From Peptococcaceae bacterium (GTDB taxonomy: Bacteria; Bacillota; Peptococcia; Peptococcales; Peptococcaceae): 6,996 nt of DNA. The notes under the pieces are model-generated. The model did not search any database. It was not told the DNA's origin and saw only the letters and a list, made by a program, of their open reading frames with translations. Shown in pieces: positions 1 to 5,881 of the stretch. Every line of letters begins with the position of its first letter. Positions within the stretch are counted from its first letter, which is position 1. The stretch lies in assembly GCA_900759105.1 (NCBI GenBank), contig CAAETY010000058.1, positions 1 to 6,996 on the forward strand. Direction: 5' to 3'. Both the position numbers and the translations under genes were made by a program.

Positions 1-1
1 A

Positions 2-457
2 AGGATAATCCCAGACCTTATTTCTGCTTTGGGACAACTCATAAAAACCATTGGTACTCATCTAGTTGACAAGGTCAAATCTCTTATGAAGTTTGATTGG
101 AGTCTCCCCAAGTTGAAGCTGCCGCACTTAAATATTTCTGGTAAGTTTAGCTTATCTCCACCCAGCGTGCCGAGGTTCTCAATTGATTGGTATGCTAACG
201 GTGGTGTTTTTGATACTCCCACACTCTTTGGTTACGGCAGCAGATTAGGCGGCTTAGGTGAAGCTGGTGCTGAGGCCGTAGTACCCTTAGAGAAGAATAC
301 GGAATGGTTAGATAAGATTGCGGAACGACTTAGTAATTCCATTGGTAACACTCCAATAGTCTTACAAGTGGACGGCAAGACATTCGCGCAGACTTCTATT
401 AGCTGCATAAACGACTACACAAGACAGACAGGCCGATTAGGTCTCGTTCTGGGATAA
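2..457 (+). CDS. Phage tail tape measure protein, C-terminal part (5' end outside window)
   Basis: The frame is open from the first bases of the window, so the TTG at 29 is internal and not a start. The visible ~151 residues show the C-terminal signature of Firmicute tape-measure proteins: a Gly-rich GGVFDTPTLFGYGSRLGGLG stretch, then GEAGAEAVVPLEKNTEWLDKIAERL. Tape-measure proteins line the tail tube lumen, fix tail length during assembly and are ejected at infection. The gene ends with TAA and has no internal TAG in the part seen. It is followed after 14 bases by the next tail gene with a strong Shine-Dalgarno site, consistent with one late operon. The family call rests on the conserved tail and on gene order; the length of the whole protein cannot be judged. 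Confidence 0.85.
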   Translation, partial: RIIPDLISALGQLIKTIGTHLVDKVKSLMKFDWSLPKLKLPHLNISGKFSLSPPSVPRFSIDWYANGGVFDTPTLFGYGSRLGGLGEAGAEAVVPLEKNTEWLDKIAERLSNSIGNTPIVLQVDGKTFAQTSISCINDYTRQTGRLGLVLG

Positions 458-471
458 GGGAGGTAATATAT

Positions 472-825
472 ATGGCTTATTTTAAAATTGGCACGATAGA
501 TTTTAGCGATATAGTATCTGAATTATCTGTGAAATATTCCCCTGTCTATAATAAACAGACTAATGCGGCAGGGAATACAGTCGTTGATTTGCTTGGTTCT
601 AAAAGAAGTATAGAAGTTAAAATTATTCCAATAGATAAAGATAAAATGGCTGCTTTGTTAGCGGCCATTAAGAATTATAATGTTGAATTGTCATATCGTG
701 ACCCCATAACTAATGAATTAGCCACAGGGGTTCAATGCTTGTTGAAGGAAATTCCAATAGACTATTACAGAATAAACAGCAAGGTTTTGTACAATGAAAC
801 AAAATTAAAATTTTCGGAATTATGA
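472..825 (+). CDS. Small phage tail protein (117 aa), between tape measure and tail-tip protein
   Basis: The start at 472 is set by GGGAGG at 458-463, eight bases upstream. The product of 117 residues begins MAYFKIGTIDFSDIVSELSV, is mixed alpha/beta in character and has no signal peptide, membrane segment or catalytic motif. Small proteins of this size between the tape measure and the tail-tip gene are common in Clostridia and Lactococcus phages; a DUF6711-like or distal-tail-associated role is possible, but I do not recognise the family with certainty. The gene has no internal TAG and terminates at TGA, which shows that TGA is still a stop in this phage. The following gene starts 15 bases downstream. 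Confidence 0.75.
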   Translation: MAYFKIGTIDFSDIVSELSVKYSPVYNKQTNAAGNTVVDLLGSKRSIEVKIIPIDKDKMAALLAAIKNYNVELSYRDPITNELATGVQCLLKEIPIDYYRINSKVLYNETKLKFSEL

Positions 826-839
826 GGGGGCAATGAAAA

Positions 840-2951
840 ATGCTTAATATCGGAAATATATATAATACCCCTGTCCGAAGAATTGCAGCAAGGGTAGACC
901 TTTACAATGGGTCTACTCTTGTTTCTTCCTATACTAACACTGATAAAATTATTACTATAGATATATAGCGAACAGGGGAGACAAGTAAATTCTTTGGTTT
1001 TACTATTTGCCATAGACTAAATTTTCATATACTAGACCCCAACAGAGAAATAGTAATTACCACGGCCAATAGTGCCAAGGTGAAAATTGGAGAAGCAGAG
1101 TTCCCAACATTCTTTGTTTCCGAAGTGCATAGAGACGAGAATACAAATGAACTTTCAATAACGGCTTATGACGCTTTAAAAAAAGCCTCTGCGTTGCAGG
1201 TTGACAGTCTGACGCTAGTAAAACCTTACACCACGCAACAAGTAATAGACTGTGCGGCGGCTGCTATAGGCGTGGCCGCACAGACTTTTGAAGATACAAC
1301 TTTTAATACGTCGTATCCAAATGGCATTAACATTGATGGTACGGAAACAGTCAGAGAAATATTAAACGCGGCTTGTGAAGCTACTTTTACTATTGGCTAT
1401 TTGAATAAGAACGATATATTAGTTTTTAAAAGATTATCCAATAGTTCAAGCGTAGATTTAGCTATTACAAAAGAAGATTATTTTTCTCTTTCTTCTGGTG
1501 AGAATCGCCGATTGGCTTCTATAGCGGCAACTACAGAATTGGGCAATAACGTAAGTGCGGCAACCGCCCAAAGCGGCACAACACAATATGTTAAAGATAA
1601 TCCCTTTTGGGATTTAAGAAATGATGTAGATACTATTTTGAATTATGGTATTTCTACTGTCGGCGGTTTAATCATTAATGAGTTTGAATGTAGTTGGCGT
1701 GGCAATCCTGCTTTAGAAATTGGTGATAAGATTTCTATTACAACTAAGGACAATCGAACAGTTACCGCTTTTCTATTGGATGATACACTCACCTACAACG
1801 GCGGTTTATCGCAGAAAACCCAATGGACATATGAAGAAACAGACGAGACAGAAACAAACTCTGTAAATCTTGGTGATAGGTTGCGGCAGGCTTACGCAAA
1901 GGTAGACAAACAAGAAAAGCGTATCACACTGCTTGCTTCTAATGTCAGTTCCCAAACGGAAGCAATAAAGAAAACAGTGAAGCAAGTAGATGTAGAATAT
2001 TATTTAAGCACTTCCAATACTCAGCTTACAGGCGGCACTTGGGCAACAGTTGCCCCGACTTGGGAAAACGGCAAATATATGTGGAGTCGTTAGAAGGTTA
2101 CTTATACCGATGGTACAACGGCAACCAGAAACGCAACGTGTATTGCTGGTGCTAAAGGTGCAGATGGTAAAAACGGTACAAATGGTACGGATGGTAAGGA
2201 CGGTATTAATGGCACGGATGGTGCAGACGGCAGGGGCATTTCTTCCGTAACTACAGAATACTATATTTCTACTTCCGACACTGCTTTACAGGGTGGTTCT
2301 TGGACTACTACACAACCTAAATGGGCAGAAGGTACTTATATTTGGACAAGAACAAAAATCGTATATACTAACCCAGAAGAAGTAACTTATACAGCACCTT
2401 TATATGATGCCTATTGGGTTGCAGTCAACAGCATTGCAGGATAGCAAAAAGTAAATACTTCTAATATTGCAAACCTAATACTTGAGAAAAATAGCATTCG
2501 TGCCTCTGTGCAAAACATAACGGAAACACAAACGGATTTATCACAGACTGTAAACAATATGCAATTTGACCTATCCGACTCTAAGACCACCACGGCCGCG
2601 CAGATAGATACGTTAACAAAACGAGTAGATGCTGCTATGACGGCTGACCAAGTTGAAATAGCCATTAGCCAAGAGTTGGAGAAGGGCGTTGGTAAAGTTA
2701 CTACTTCTACGGGATTTACCTTCAATGAGGACGGATTAACCGTCTCCCGCAGTAATGTAGATATTACTACCAATATTAATGAGGATGGCATGAGAATCAC
2801 TAAAAATAATGAAGAGGTTTTAACCGCTAATAATAGCGGTGTAGACGCTAAGAATTTACACGCTACAACCTATTTGATTATAGGCGGAAATAGTAGATTT
2901 GAAGATTATAATAATGGTAGCCGTACTGGTTGTTTCTGGATAGGAGGATAA
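840..2951 (+). CDS. Phage tail-tip/spike protein with collagen-like segment, read through three TAG codons (703 aa)
   Basis: ATG 840 lies nine bases after GAGGGGG (824-830); ATG 833 aborts after four codons. One frame runs to TAA 2949-2951 with TAG at codons 43 (966-968), 418 (2091-2093) and 535 (2442-2444), and no TAA, TGA or frameshift. The N-terminal ~330 residues resemble the hub region of siphovirus tail-tip (prophage tail/Tal-like) proteins; the first TAG lies in IDI-TAG-RTGETSKFFGF, a region conserved in this family. A 31-residue module with paired Trp/Tyr occurs at 387-417 and again at 474-504. Between them is a Gly-X-Y collagen-like run (437-466). A predicted coiled coil (roughly 535-640) and a short beta-rich end follow. 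The protein probably forms the trimeric tail tip that contacts the cell surface. Under the standard code it would be cut to 42 residues. About 22 glutamines are encoded by CAA/CAG beside the three TAGs. Confidence 0.88.
1998..2351 (+). repeat. Duplicated 31-residue tail module flanking the collagen-like run
   Basis: The encoded segments at 1998-2090 (YYLSTSNTQLTGG...) and 2259-2351 (YYISTSDTALQGG...) are both 31 residues long and share 17 identical positions, including the paired YY, GG, three Trp, and final Arg. They are 87 residues apart within one protein. This is a protein-level repeat; the DNA copies have diverged, so the duplication is not recent. Modules of this kind, rich in G, T, W and Y, are common in Firmicute tail spikes and probably form small beta domains. 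Confidence 0.8.
2148..2237 (+). repeat. Collagen-like Gly-X-Y repeat, ten triplets
   Basis: Residues 437-466 of the tail-tip protein read as ten uninterrupted Gly-X-Y triplets (for example GADGKNGTNGTDGKDG). At DNA level this is a GGT/GGC-N6 periodicity of nine bases. Phage collagen-like segments form rigid trimeric rods in tail fibres and spikes. The run lies between the two copies of the YY...WTR module, so it probably acts as a stalk joining two globular domains. Confidence 0.85.
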
Positions 2952-2956
2952 TATAA

Positions 2957-4441
2957 ATGGCATTAATAACTAAACTATAGACTTGTATTATAGGCGAAAA
3001 TGCCGTGATTTCCACTGAGGGTTCTTCGACTAGTGGTTCAGGACACTATAGCATAGAATATGAATTTGGTGATTTAACTGGCGTTATAAAGGATAACATA
3101 TCCCCCACGAATGTTCCCGCCACAATCACTTGGAAAATCCCTATGGCTTTTTCCAAATAGTTCCCTTACGCAACTAGTAAAACAGGTAAATTAATTTCCT
3201 ATTACACTAACGCGGGGAGGAAAGAAGTTAACTACACATCAACGTTTGTAGCAAAAATACCCGATGATGCTGAACCAAGAATAGATTCAACCGTGGCAAC
3301 TACAGACGCTATATCCTCTCAACTATCGGGCAATACTAGCACTATTATTAATGGTGTGTCCACTGTCCAAATAAACCTGTATGCCGCACCTACCCCAGGT
3401 GCATACGTAAAAGACAAGTGGTGCTAGAATATGCCTAATTATTATTCTGACAGACAAGGTACAACTCAAACGTTTATCGGTCACAATAATGGTGTCTTTA
3501 GATTCGGGGCGACTGATACCCGTAACCGCAGTGCGGTAAAAACTATTACCCTTGCGGCAATAGATTATAGAAGCCCCACTATATCAATAGATGGTGTTGA
3601 GATAAACACTAGTGGTGTCGCCACAATTGATATTAGCGGCACTTGGTTCAAAGGTAGTTTTGGAAAAGTTTCTAATGATATAACGGTTAGTTACCGTTAT
3701 AAAGCTAATTCCTCATCCTCTTGGGGTTCTTGGACAACTATTCCCAATGCTACAAAGAATAATGATGGAACATTTTCCGCCACTGTGACCAAGAGTGGAT
3801 TATCCTATACTGAGACCTATAACTTTGAGGCAAGGGTATAGGATGCTATTAACACTGTTTCTAGTAAAGAATATATCGCTAAATCATTACCTATTTTTGA
3901 TTGGTCTGCTGATGATTTTAATTTTAATGTTTCTGTGTCTGTATTATCACCCACTGATTCAAATAACCCCGCTACTAAATAGTATGTGGATAATCAATTG
4001 GGTGGCTTACAAAATACAGTTAATACCCTAACGGAAAAATTCGCCTCTATTATAGATATTGTTTATCCCGTAGGTAGTATTTACATGAGTGTTAATGCGG
4101 CCGACCCCTCCAAGTTATTTAGCGGCACCTCATGGGAGAAACTAGAGGGTAGATTTCTATTAGGTTCAAGTTCTACTTATAAACTAGGTTCTACGGGTGG
4201 CGAAACTACGCATACTTTGACATATGGCGAAATGCCAAAGCATACACATGCTATGTACTCTGGTAATTCCGGCGGCCAAGAACAATGGGAACCAGATGGA
4301 GGTTCATATTTGGTGGATAGTGTTACCGAAAACAAAACTACTTGGTGGGCACCATTAGGTATGAACTATGCTGGCGGCGGGGCGGCACATAACAATATGC
4401 CGCCATATTTAGTCGTGAATATGTGGAAACGCATTAATTAA
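2957..4441 (+). CDS. Phage tail fibre/receptor-binding protein, read through five TAG codons (494 aa)
   Basis: ATG 2957 follows AGGAGG (2942-2947), which overlaps the last codons of the preceding gene. One frame runs to TAA 4439-4441 with TAG at codons 8, 68, 157, 295 and 342 (2978, 3158, 3425, 3839, 3980) and no other stops. The N-terminal ~340 residues look like repeated beta-sandwich structural modules of the DUF859 type (GDLTGVI..., SYRYKANSSSSWGSWTTIPN). The fifth TAG sits in NPATK-TAG-YVDNQLG, where phage fibres normally carry Gln (ATKQYVDN). Residues 367-494 match the tail-collar-like fibre tip: VYPVGSIYMSVNAADP, GTSWEKLEGRFLLG, GEMPKHTHAM, and the closing NNMPPYLVVNMWKR. The HTH triplet may bind metal in the trimer (inference). 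About eight Gln are encoded by CAA, so TAG is a large share. Under the standard code only seven residues would be made. Confidence 0.9.
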
Positions 4442-4477
4442 TTATTCCCCTATCCGCAAATGAAAGGGAGTGTAACT

Positions 4478-4759
4478 ATGGATATATCTGCTTTTCTTGA
4501 TTTAATTGCTTCTCAAGGGTTTCCAATAGCCTGTGTAATTGCATTAGCTTTTGTTTTTTATAAGATGATAGTTAAAGTAATGGTTGACCAAAAGGAACGA
4601 GAAGATAAACTATATACGGAATTAGGCGAATGTCGCATTATTAATGAAAAGGCTATTACAACAATAGCTTAGTACGCTACACGGCTTGAAAGCATTCAAG
4701 AAGATGTTAAAGACATTAAAATGGATATGACTACAATCAAAGCTAAAGTTGATAAGTAA
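4478..4759 (+). CDS. BhlA/UviB-like holin, read through one TAG codon (93 aa)
   Basis: Start 4478 is chosen because AAAGGGAG (4463-4470) lies seven bases upstream; the in-frame ATG at 4460 would lie before this site and swallow it. The protein has an N-terminal hydrophobic segment (about residues 13-32, GFPIACVIALAFVFYKMIVK) followed by a charged tail rich in Lys and Glu with heptad character. This is the layout of BhlA/UviB-type holin-like peptides, which permeabilise the membrane during lysis or bacteriocin release. TAG at codon 65 (4670-4672) lies in ITTIA-TAG-YATRLESIQEDVKDIK; the coiled, charged continuation is typical of the family, and the gene ends at TAA. Under the standard code a 64-residue product keeping the membrane segment would form, so partial function without TAG decoding is possible. 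No endolysin follows. Confidence 0.82.
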
Positions 4760-4768
4760 AATTGACTA

Positions 4769-4797
4769 TTGACTTCTACTTCATAGTAAGTTATGAT
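4769..4797 (+). promoter_or_regulatory. Sigma-A-type promoter at the prophage right end
   Basis: TTGACT (4769-4774) and TATGAT (4792-4797) each match the consensus at five of six bases and are separated by exactly 17 bases. It lies just after the holin stop and points to the right, into the att region. No obvious ORF follows before the yebC remnant, so its target is unclear: a short transcript, a leftover of the circular phage genome reading toward the genes at the other end (which in the excised form lie immediately downstream), or chance in AT-rich DNA. The second option is appealing, since integrase and regulatory genes often lie just across attP. Confidence 0.5.
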
Positions 4798-4838
4798 TTA
4801 TCATAGTAATTTTGGTATGACATACGTGCCTACCAAAA
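4781..4838. repeat. Direct and inverted repeats next to attR
   Basis: TCATAGTAA occurs at 4781-4789 and 4801-4809, a 20-base period (about two helical turns). TATGAT-TT-ATCATA (4792-4805) is a perfect 6-bp inverted repeat that includes the -10 box. TTTTGGTA (4810-4817) and TACCAAAA (4831-4838) form an 8-bp inverted repeat with a 13-base loop. Just upstream, ATTGACT is tandemly repeated (4761-4774). Such sites beside an att core may be arm-type binding sites for integrase or excisionase, or operators around the promoter. A T6 run at 4845-4850 follows the last hairpin at a distance, so a weak terminator is also possible. Confidence 0.5.
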
Positions 4839-4876
4839 CAGCACTTTTTTGTTGTATTTTCAGCGTTTTTTGCCAC

Positions 4877-4921
4877 TTCAACGAAGATGTCCAGAACGTG
4901 TGGCACAACTGGGAAGAGTAA
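4877..4921 (+). other. Candidate attR: 3' end of a yebC-like gene at the prophage-chromosome junction
   Basis: From 4880 the DNA encodes NEDVQNVWHNWEE and TAA (4919-4921), which matches the extreme C-terminus of YebC/PmpR-type proteins (the pattern DDVQNVYHN). Upstream in the same frame the match is lost at once, because that DNA is phage. This is the expected appearance of an attR after a tyrosine recombinase has inserted a phage into the 3' end of a gene: the phage brings a copy of the gene end to the other junction and keeps the gene whole, and the original end is stranded here. The base composition changes at the same place, and the gene's own terminator follows. The precise core length needs the left junction. 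Confidence 0.75.
4880..4921 (+). pseudogene. yebC: yebC-like 3' remnant (13 codons plus stop)
   Basis: Thirteen codons (NEDVQNVWHNWEE) and TAA remain. YebC-family proteins are about 240-250 residues and are translation/transcription-associated factors; this fragment has no start and no Shine-Dalgarno site and is not expressed as a protein. A complete yebC is predicted at the left prophage junction, outside the window. The identification rests on a short but distinctive stretch. Confidence 0.7.
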
Positions 4922-4947
4922 ACACCCGTTTTTGCGGATCAGAAATG

Positions 4948-4982
4948 AGGATGGAGAGATTATCTGCCTCTCCATCCTTTTT
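4948..4982 (+). terminator. Intrinsic terminator of the yebC-like gene
   Basis: AGGATGGAGAG (4948-4958) pairs perfectly with CTCTCCATCCT (4968-4978) around a nine-base loop and runs into a T-tract (4978-4982). It lies 27 bases after the yebC-like TAA, as expected for the native terminator of that gene. It would now end any transcript coming out of the prophage and so shields the host genes to the right. Confidence 0.9.
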
Positions 4983-5083
4983 GCGTTTTCAGAGGCGAGT
5001 GTAAGGTTCACCACGTGAATTACCATAATTTATACATAAAAGTGCTATTTTGTCGGGAAAATGAACATTTTGTGAATTCCGAA

Positions 5084-5112
5084 TTGCCGTTTCCATCACG
5101 CTGTGATACCAT
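5084..5112 (+). promoter_or_regulatory. Extended -10 promoter of the zinc-ribbon gene, with overlapping inverted repeat
   Basis: TTGCCG (5084-5089) and TACCAT (5107-5112) are 17 bases apart; TG at 5104-5105 gives an extended -10 element that can compensate for the weak hexamers. ATCAC-GCT-GTGAT (5095-5107) is a small dyad covering the spacer and first base of the -10, a position where a repressor would block RNA polymerase. Downstream, GTGGAG (5119-5124) and CTCCAC (5130-5135) form a hairpin in the predicted leader, 14 bases before the Shine-Dalgarno site. Confidence 0.5.
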
Positions 5113-5161
5113 ACAAGCGTGGAGTGAGTCTCCACTCAGAGATGTGAACGGAGGGAAAGAG

Positions 5162-5449
5162 ATGAAGTATTGTCAGCAATGCGGAAGTCAATTGGTCGAT
5201 CAGGCGGTCGTGTGCCCGAACTGCGGCTGCGCGGTGCAGGCGCCGGTAAGCCAGTAGGAGGATAAACCGTCGACGGGCCTGAACATACTGGCGTTTTTGT
5301 TCCCGGTGATCGGCCTGATCCTGTTCCTGTGCTTCCAGAAGACGACGCCGGTGCGCGCCAAAGCGATCGGCAAATGGGCGCTGATCGGCTTTATCGTCGG
5401 CGTTGCGCTCTCGATCCTGAGCGGGGTTCTGGGCGCCTTAGCTTCATAA
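5162..5449 (+). CDS. Zinc-ribbon membrane protein with an in-frame TAG at codon 32 (95 aa if read through)
   Basis: ATG 5162 follows GGAGGG (5150-5155) by six bases. Residues 4-21 form a zinc ribbon with two CxxC pairs (C4/C7 and C18/C21). A short linker reaches TAG at 5255-5257 (APVSQ-TAG-EDKPSTGLN). The frame then continues without any lesion for 63 residues to TAA, giving two membrane segments (about 41-58 and 71-93) and the TTPVRAKAIGKWALIGF motif typical of small zinc-ribbon membrane proteins of Clostridia. GC content and codon use are host-like on both sides of the TAG. Under the standard code only a 31-residue ribbon would be made. A CAG-to-TAG change in a Gln-rich linker is the simplest origin, so this may be a recent pseudogene. 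Its nearness to a TAG-recoded prophage makes conditional read-through an alternative. The function of the family is unknown. Confidence 0.7.
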
Positions 5450-5457
5450 CGTGTGTG

Positions 5458-5491
5458 TGCGGGTGAAATGCGGTGCATTTCACCCGCATTT
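5458..5491 (+). terminator. Intrinsic terminator after the zinc-ribbon gene
   Basis: TGCGGGTGAAATGC (5458-5471) pairs perfectly over 14 bases with GCATTTCACCCGCA (5475-5488) around a three-base loop GGT, followed by TTT (5489-5491). It starts nine bases after the TAA at 5447-5449. Its position after the full-length stop and not after the TAG supports 5162-5449 as the original extent of the gene. Confidence 0.88.
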
Positions 5492-5512
5492 TACATGCAT
5501 CCGGTTTCAGAA

Positions 5513-5538
5513 TTGACACAAAAAAGCTATCCTATGCT
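5513..5538 (+). promoter_or_regulatory. Possible promoter of the 86-aa membrane protein (short spacer)
   Basis: A perfect -35 TTGACA (5513-5518) is followed by TATGCT (5533-5538) after only 14 bases. The same hexamer pair with an ideal 17-base spacer occurs at 5821-5849, which supports both as promoter elements of this genome, but the short spacing here predicts weak or activator-dependent use. Confidence 0.35.
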
Positions 5539-5563
5539 CCAAATGATTTTTGGAGGCGGTTGC

Positions 5564-5824
5564 ATGAAGCGCCCAAAGCTCTGGGACGGTATTTCGTCCA
5601 TTCTGGTCCTGTTTGGGCTGGGCCTGTATGGTGGCTGCTGCTGGTATGGTGTCTGGGCGCTGGTATATGCTGCGCTTGGGTGCGTCATTTTGGGCGTGCT
5701 CATCGCTGTGCGCACCCAGCGCTGCCCGTTTTGTCACCGCTGCCTCGGCATGATGTTTTTCTCTGGCAAAAAGATGTACTGCCCGCATTGCAGCAGCGAT
5801 GTGCACGCGGACAGAAACGTTTGA
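5564..5824 (+). CDS. Small membrane protein with C-terminal zinc ribbon (86 aa)
   Basis: ATG 5564 is preceded by GGAGG (5552-5556) with a seven-base gap; the frame is open further upstream, but that part covers the promoter and terminator region and has no ribosome site. The protein has two hydrophobic segments (about residues 9-24 and 28-49), then two CxxC pairs (C54/C57 in CPFCHRC and C73/C76 in CPHC) that form a zinc ribbon, probably on the cytoplasmic side. I do not recognise a named family. It mirrors the upstream protein, which has the ribbon first and the membrane segments second. It ends at TGA, and the -35 box of the next gene overlaps that stop. Confidence 0.75.
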   Translation: MKRPKLWDGISSILVLFGLGLYGGCCWYGVWALVYAALGCVILGVLIAVRTQRCPFCHRCLGMMFFSGKKMYCPHCSSDVHADRNV

Positions 5825-5849
5825 CAGCACCGTCATTTTCCGCTATGCT
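5821..5849 (+). promoter_or_regulatory. Strong sigma-A promoter of the omega-amidase gene
   Basis: Perfect TTGACA (5821-5826), 17-base spacer, and TATGCT (5844-5849; four of six). The -35 box overlaps the TGA stop of the upstream gene (5822-5824). The predicted transcription start (about 5856) lies after the ATG at 5852, so translation must begin at ATG 5882. Confidence 0.8.
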
Positions 5850-5881
5850 GGATGCATCGAACATGCGAAAGCAGGGATACC

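Larger units (their letters stand above)
1..4879 (+). mobile_element. Right-hand (late tail and lysis) part of an integrated prophage
   Basis: Five phage genes run in one direction in standard siphovirus order: tape measure C-terminus, small tail protein, tail-tip/spike protein, tail fibre, BhlA-like holin. The DNA is AT-rich compared with the GC-rich chromosome to the right. The phage DNA stops where a fragment of a chromosomal gene (yebC-like 3' end, from about 4880) begins. The left end, integrase, capsid genes and any tRNA genes lie outside the window. Nine in-frame TAG codons in the last three genes show that TAG is read as sense, most probably Gln (code 15). The exact end could be a few bases to either side of 4879, because the att core is defined from one end only. 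Confidence 0.9.

Noticed and set aside
29..457. Separate 142-residue gene starting at TTG 29
   Set aside because: The frame is open to the left edge and the sequence is a typical tape-measure C-terminus; no ribosome site precedes the TTG.
765..1013. Minus-strand ORF of 82 codons
   Set aside because: It is antisense to the end of the small tail gene and the recoded start of the tail-tip gene, has no recognisable features or ribosome site, and arises where the plus frame is interrupted by TAG.
2050..2250. Plus-strand ORF rich in Val, Met and Gln repeats
   Set aside because: It is the out-of-frame reading of the collagen-like Gly-X-Y codons.
2411..2800. Minus-strand ORF of 129 codons
   Set aside because: It is a shadow of the tail-tip coiled-coil region; hydrophobic runs come from antisense of Asn/Asp/Thr-rich codons.
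3795..4031. Plus-strand ORF of 78 codons, hydrophobic
   Set aside because: It is an out-of-frame shadow across two recoded TAG sites of the fibre gene.
840..4759. Degenerate prophage with several pseudogenes broken by nonsense mutations
   Set aside because: All nine internal stops are TAG, none is TAA or TGA, there are no frameshifts, and the reading frames keep intact family motifs on both sides.
4760..4880. A suppressor tRNA (CUA anticodon) hidden in the phage end
   Set aside because: No cloverleaf, T-loop GTTCGA-like motif or CCA end could be found; the region has only short repeats and T-runs.
4781..5026. Minus-strand ORF of 81 codons across the prophage junction
   Set aside because: It spans the attR, the yebC remnant and its terminator, so it mixes phage and host DNA and has no family features.
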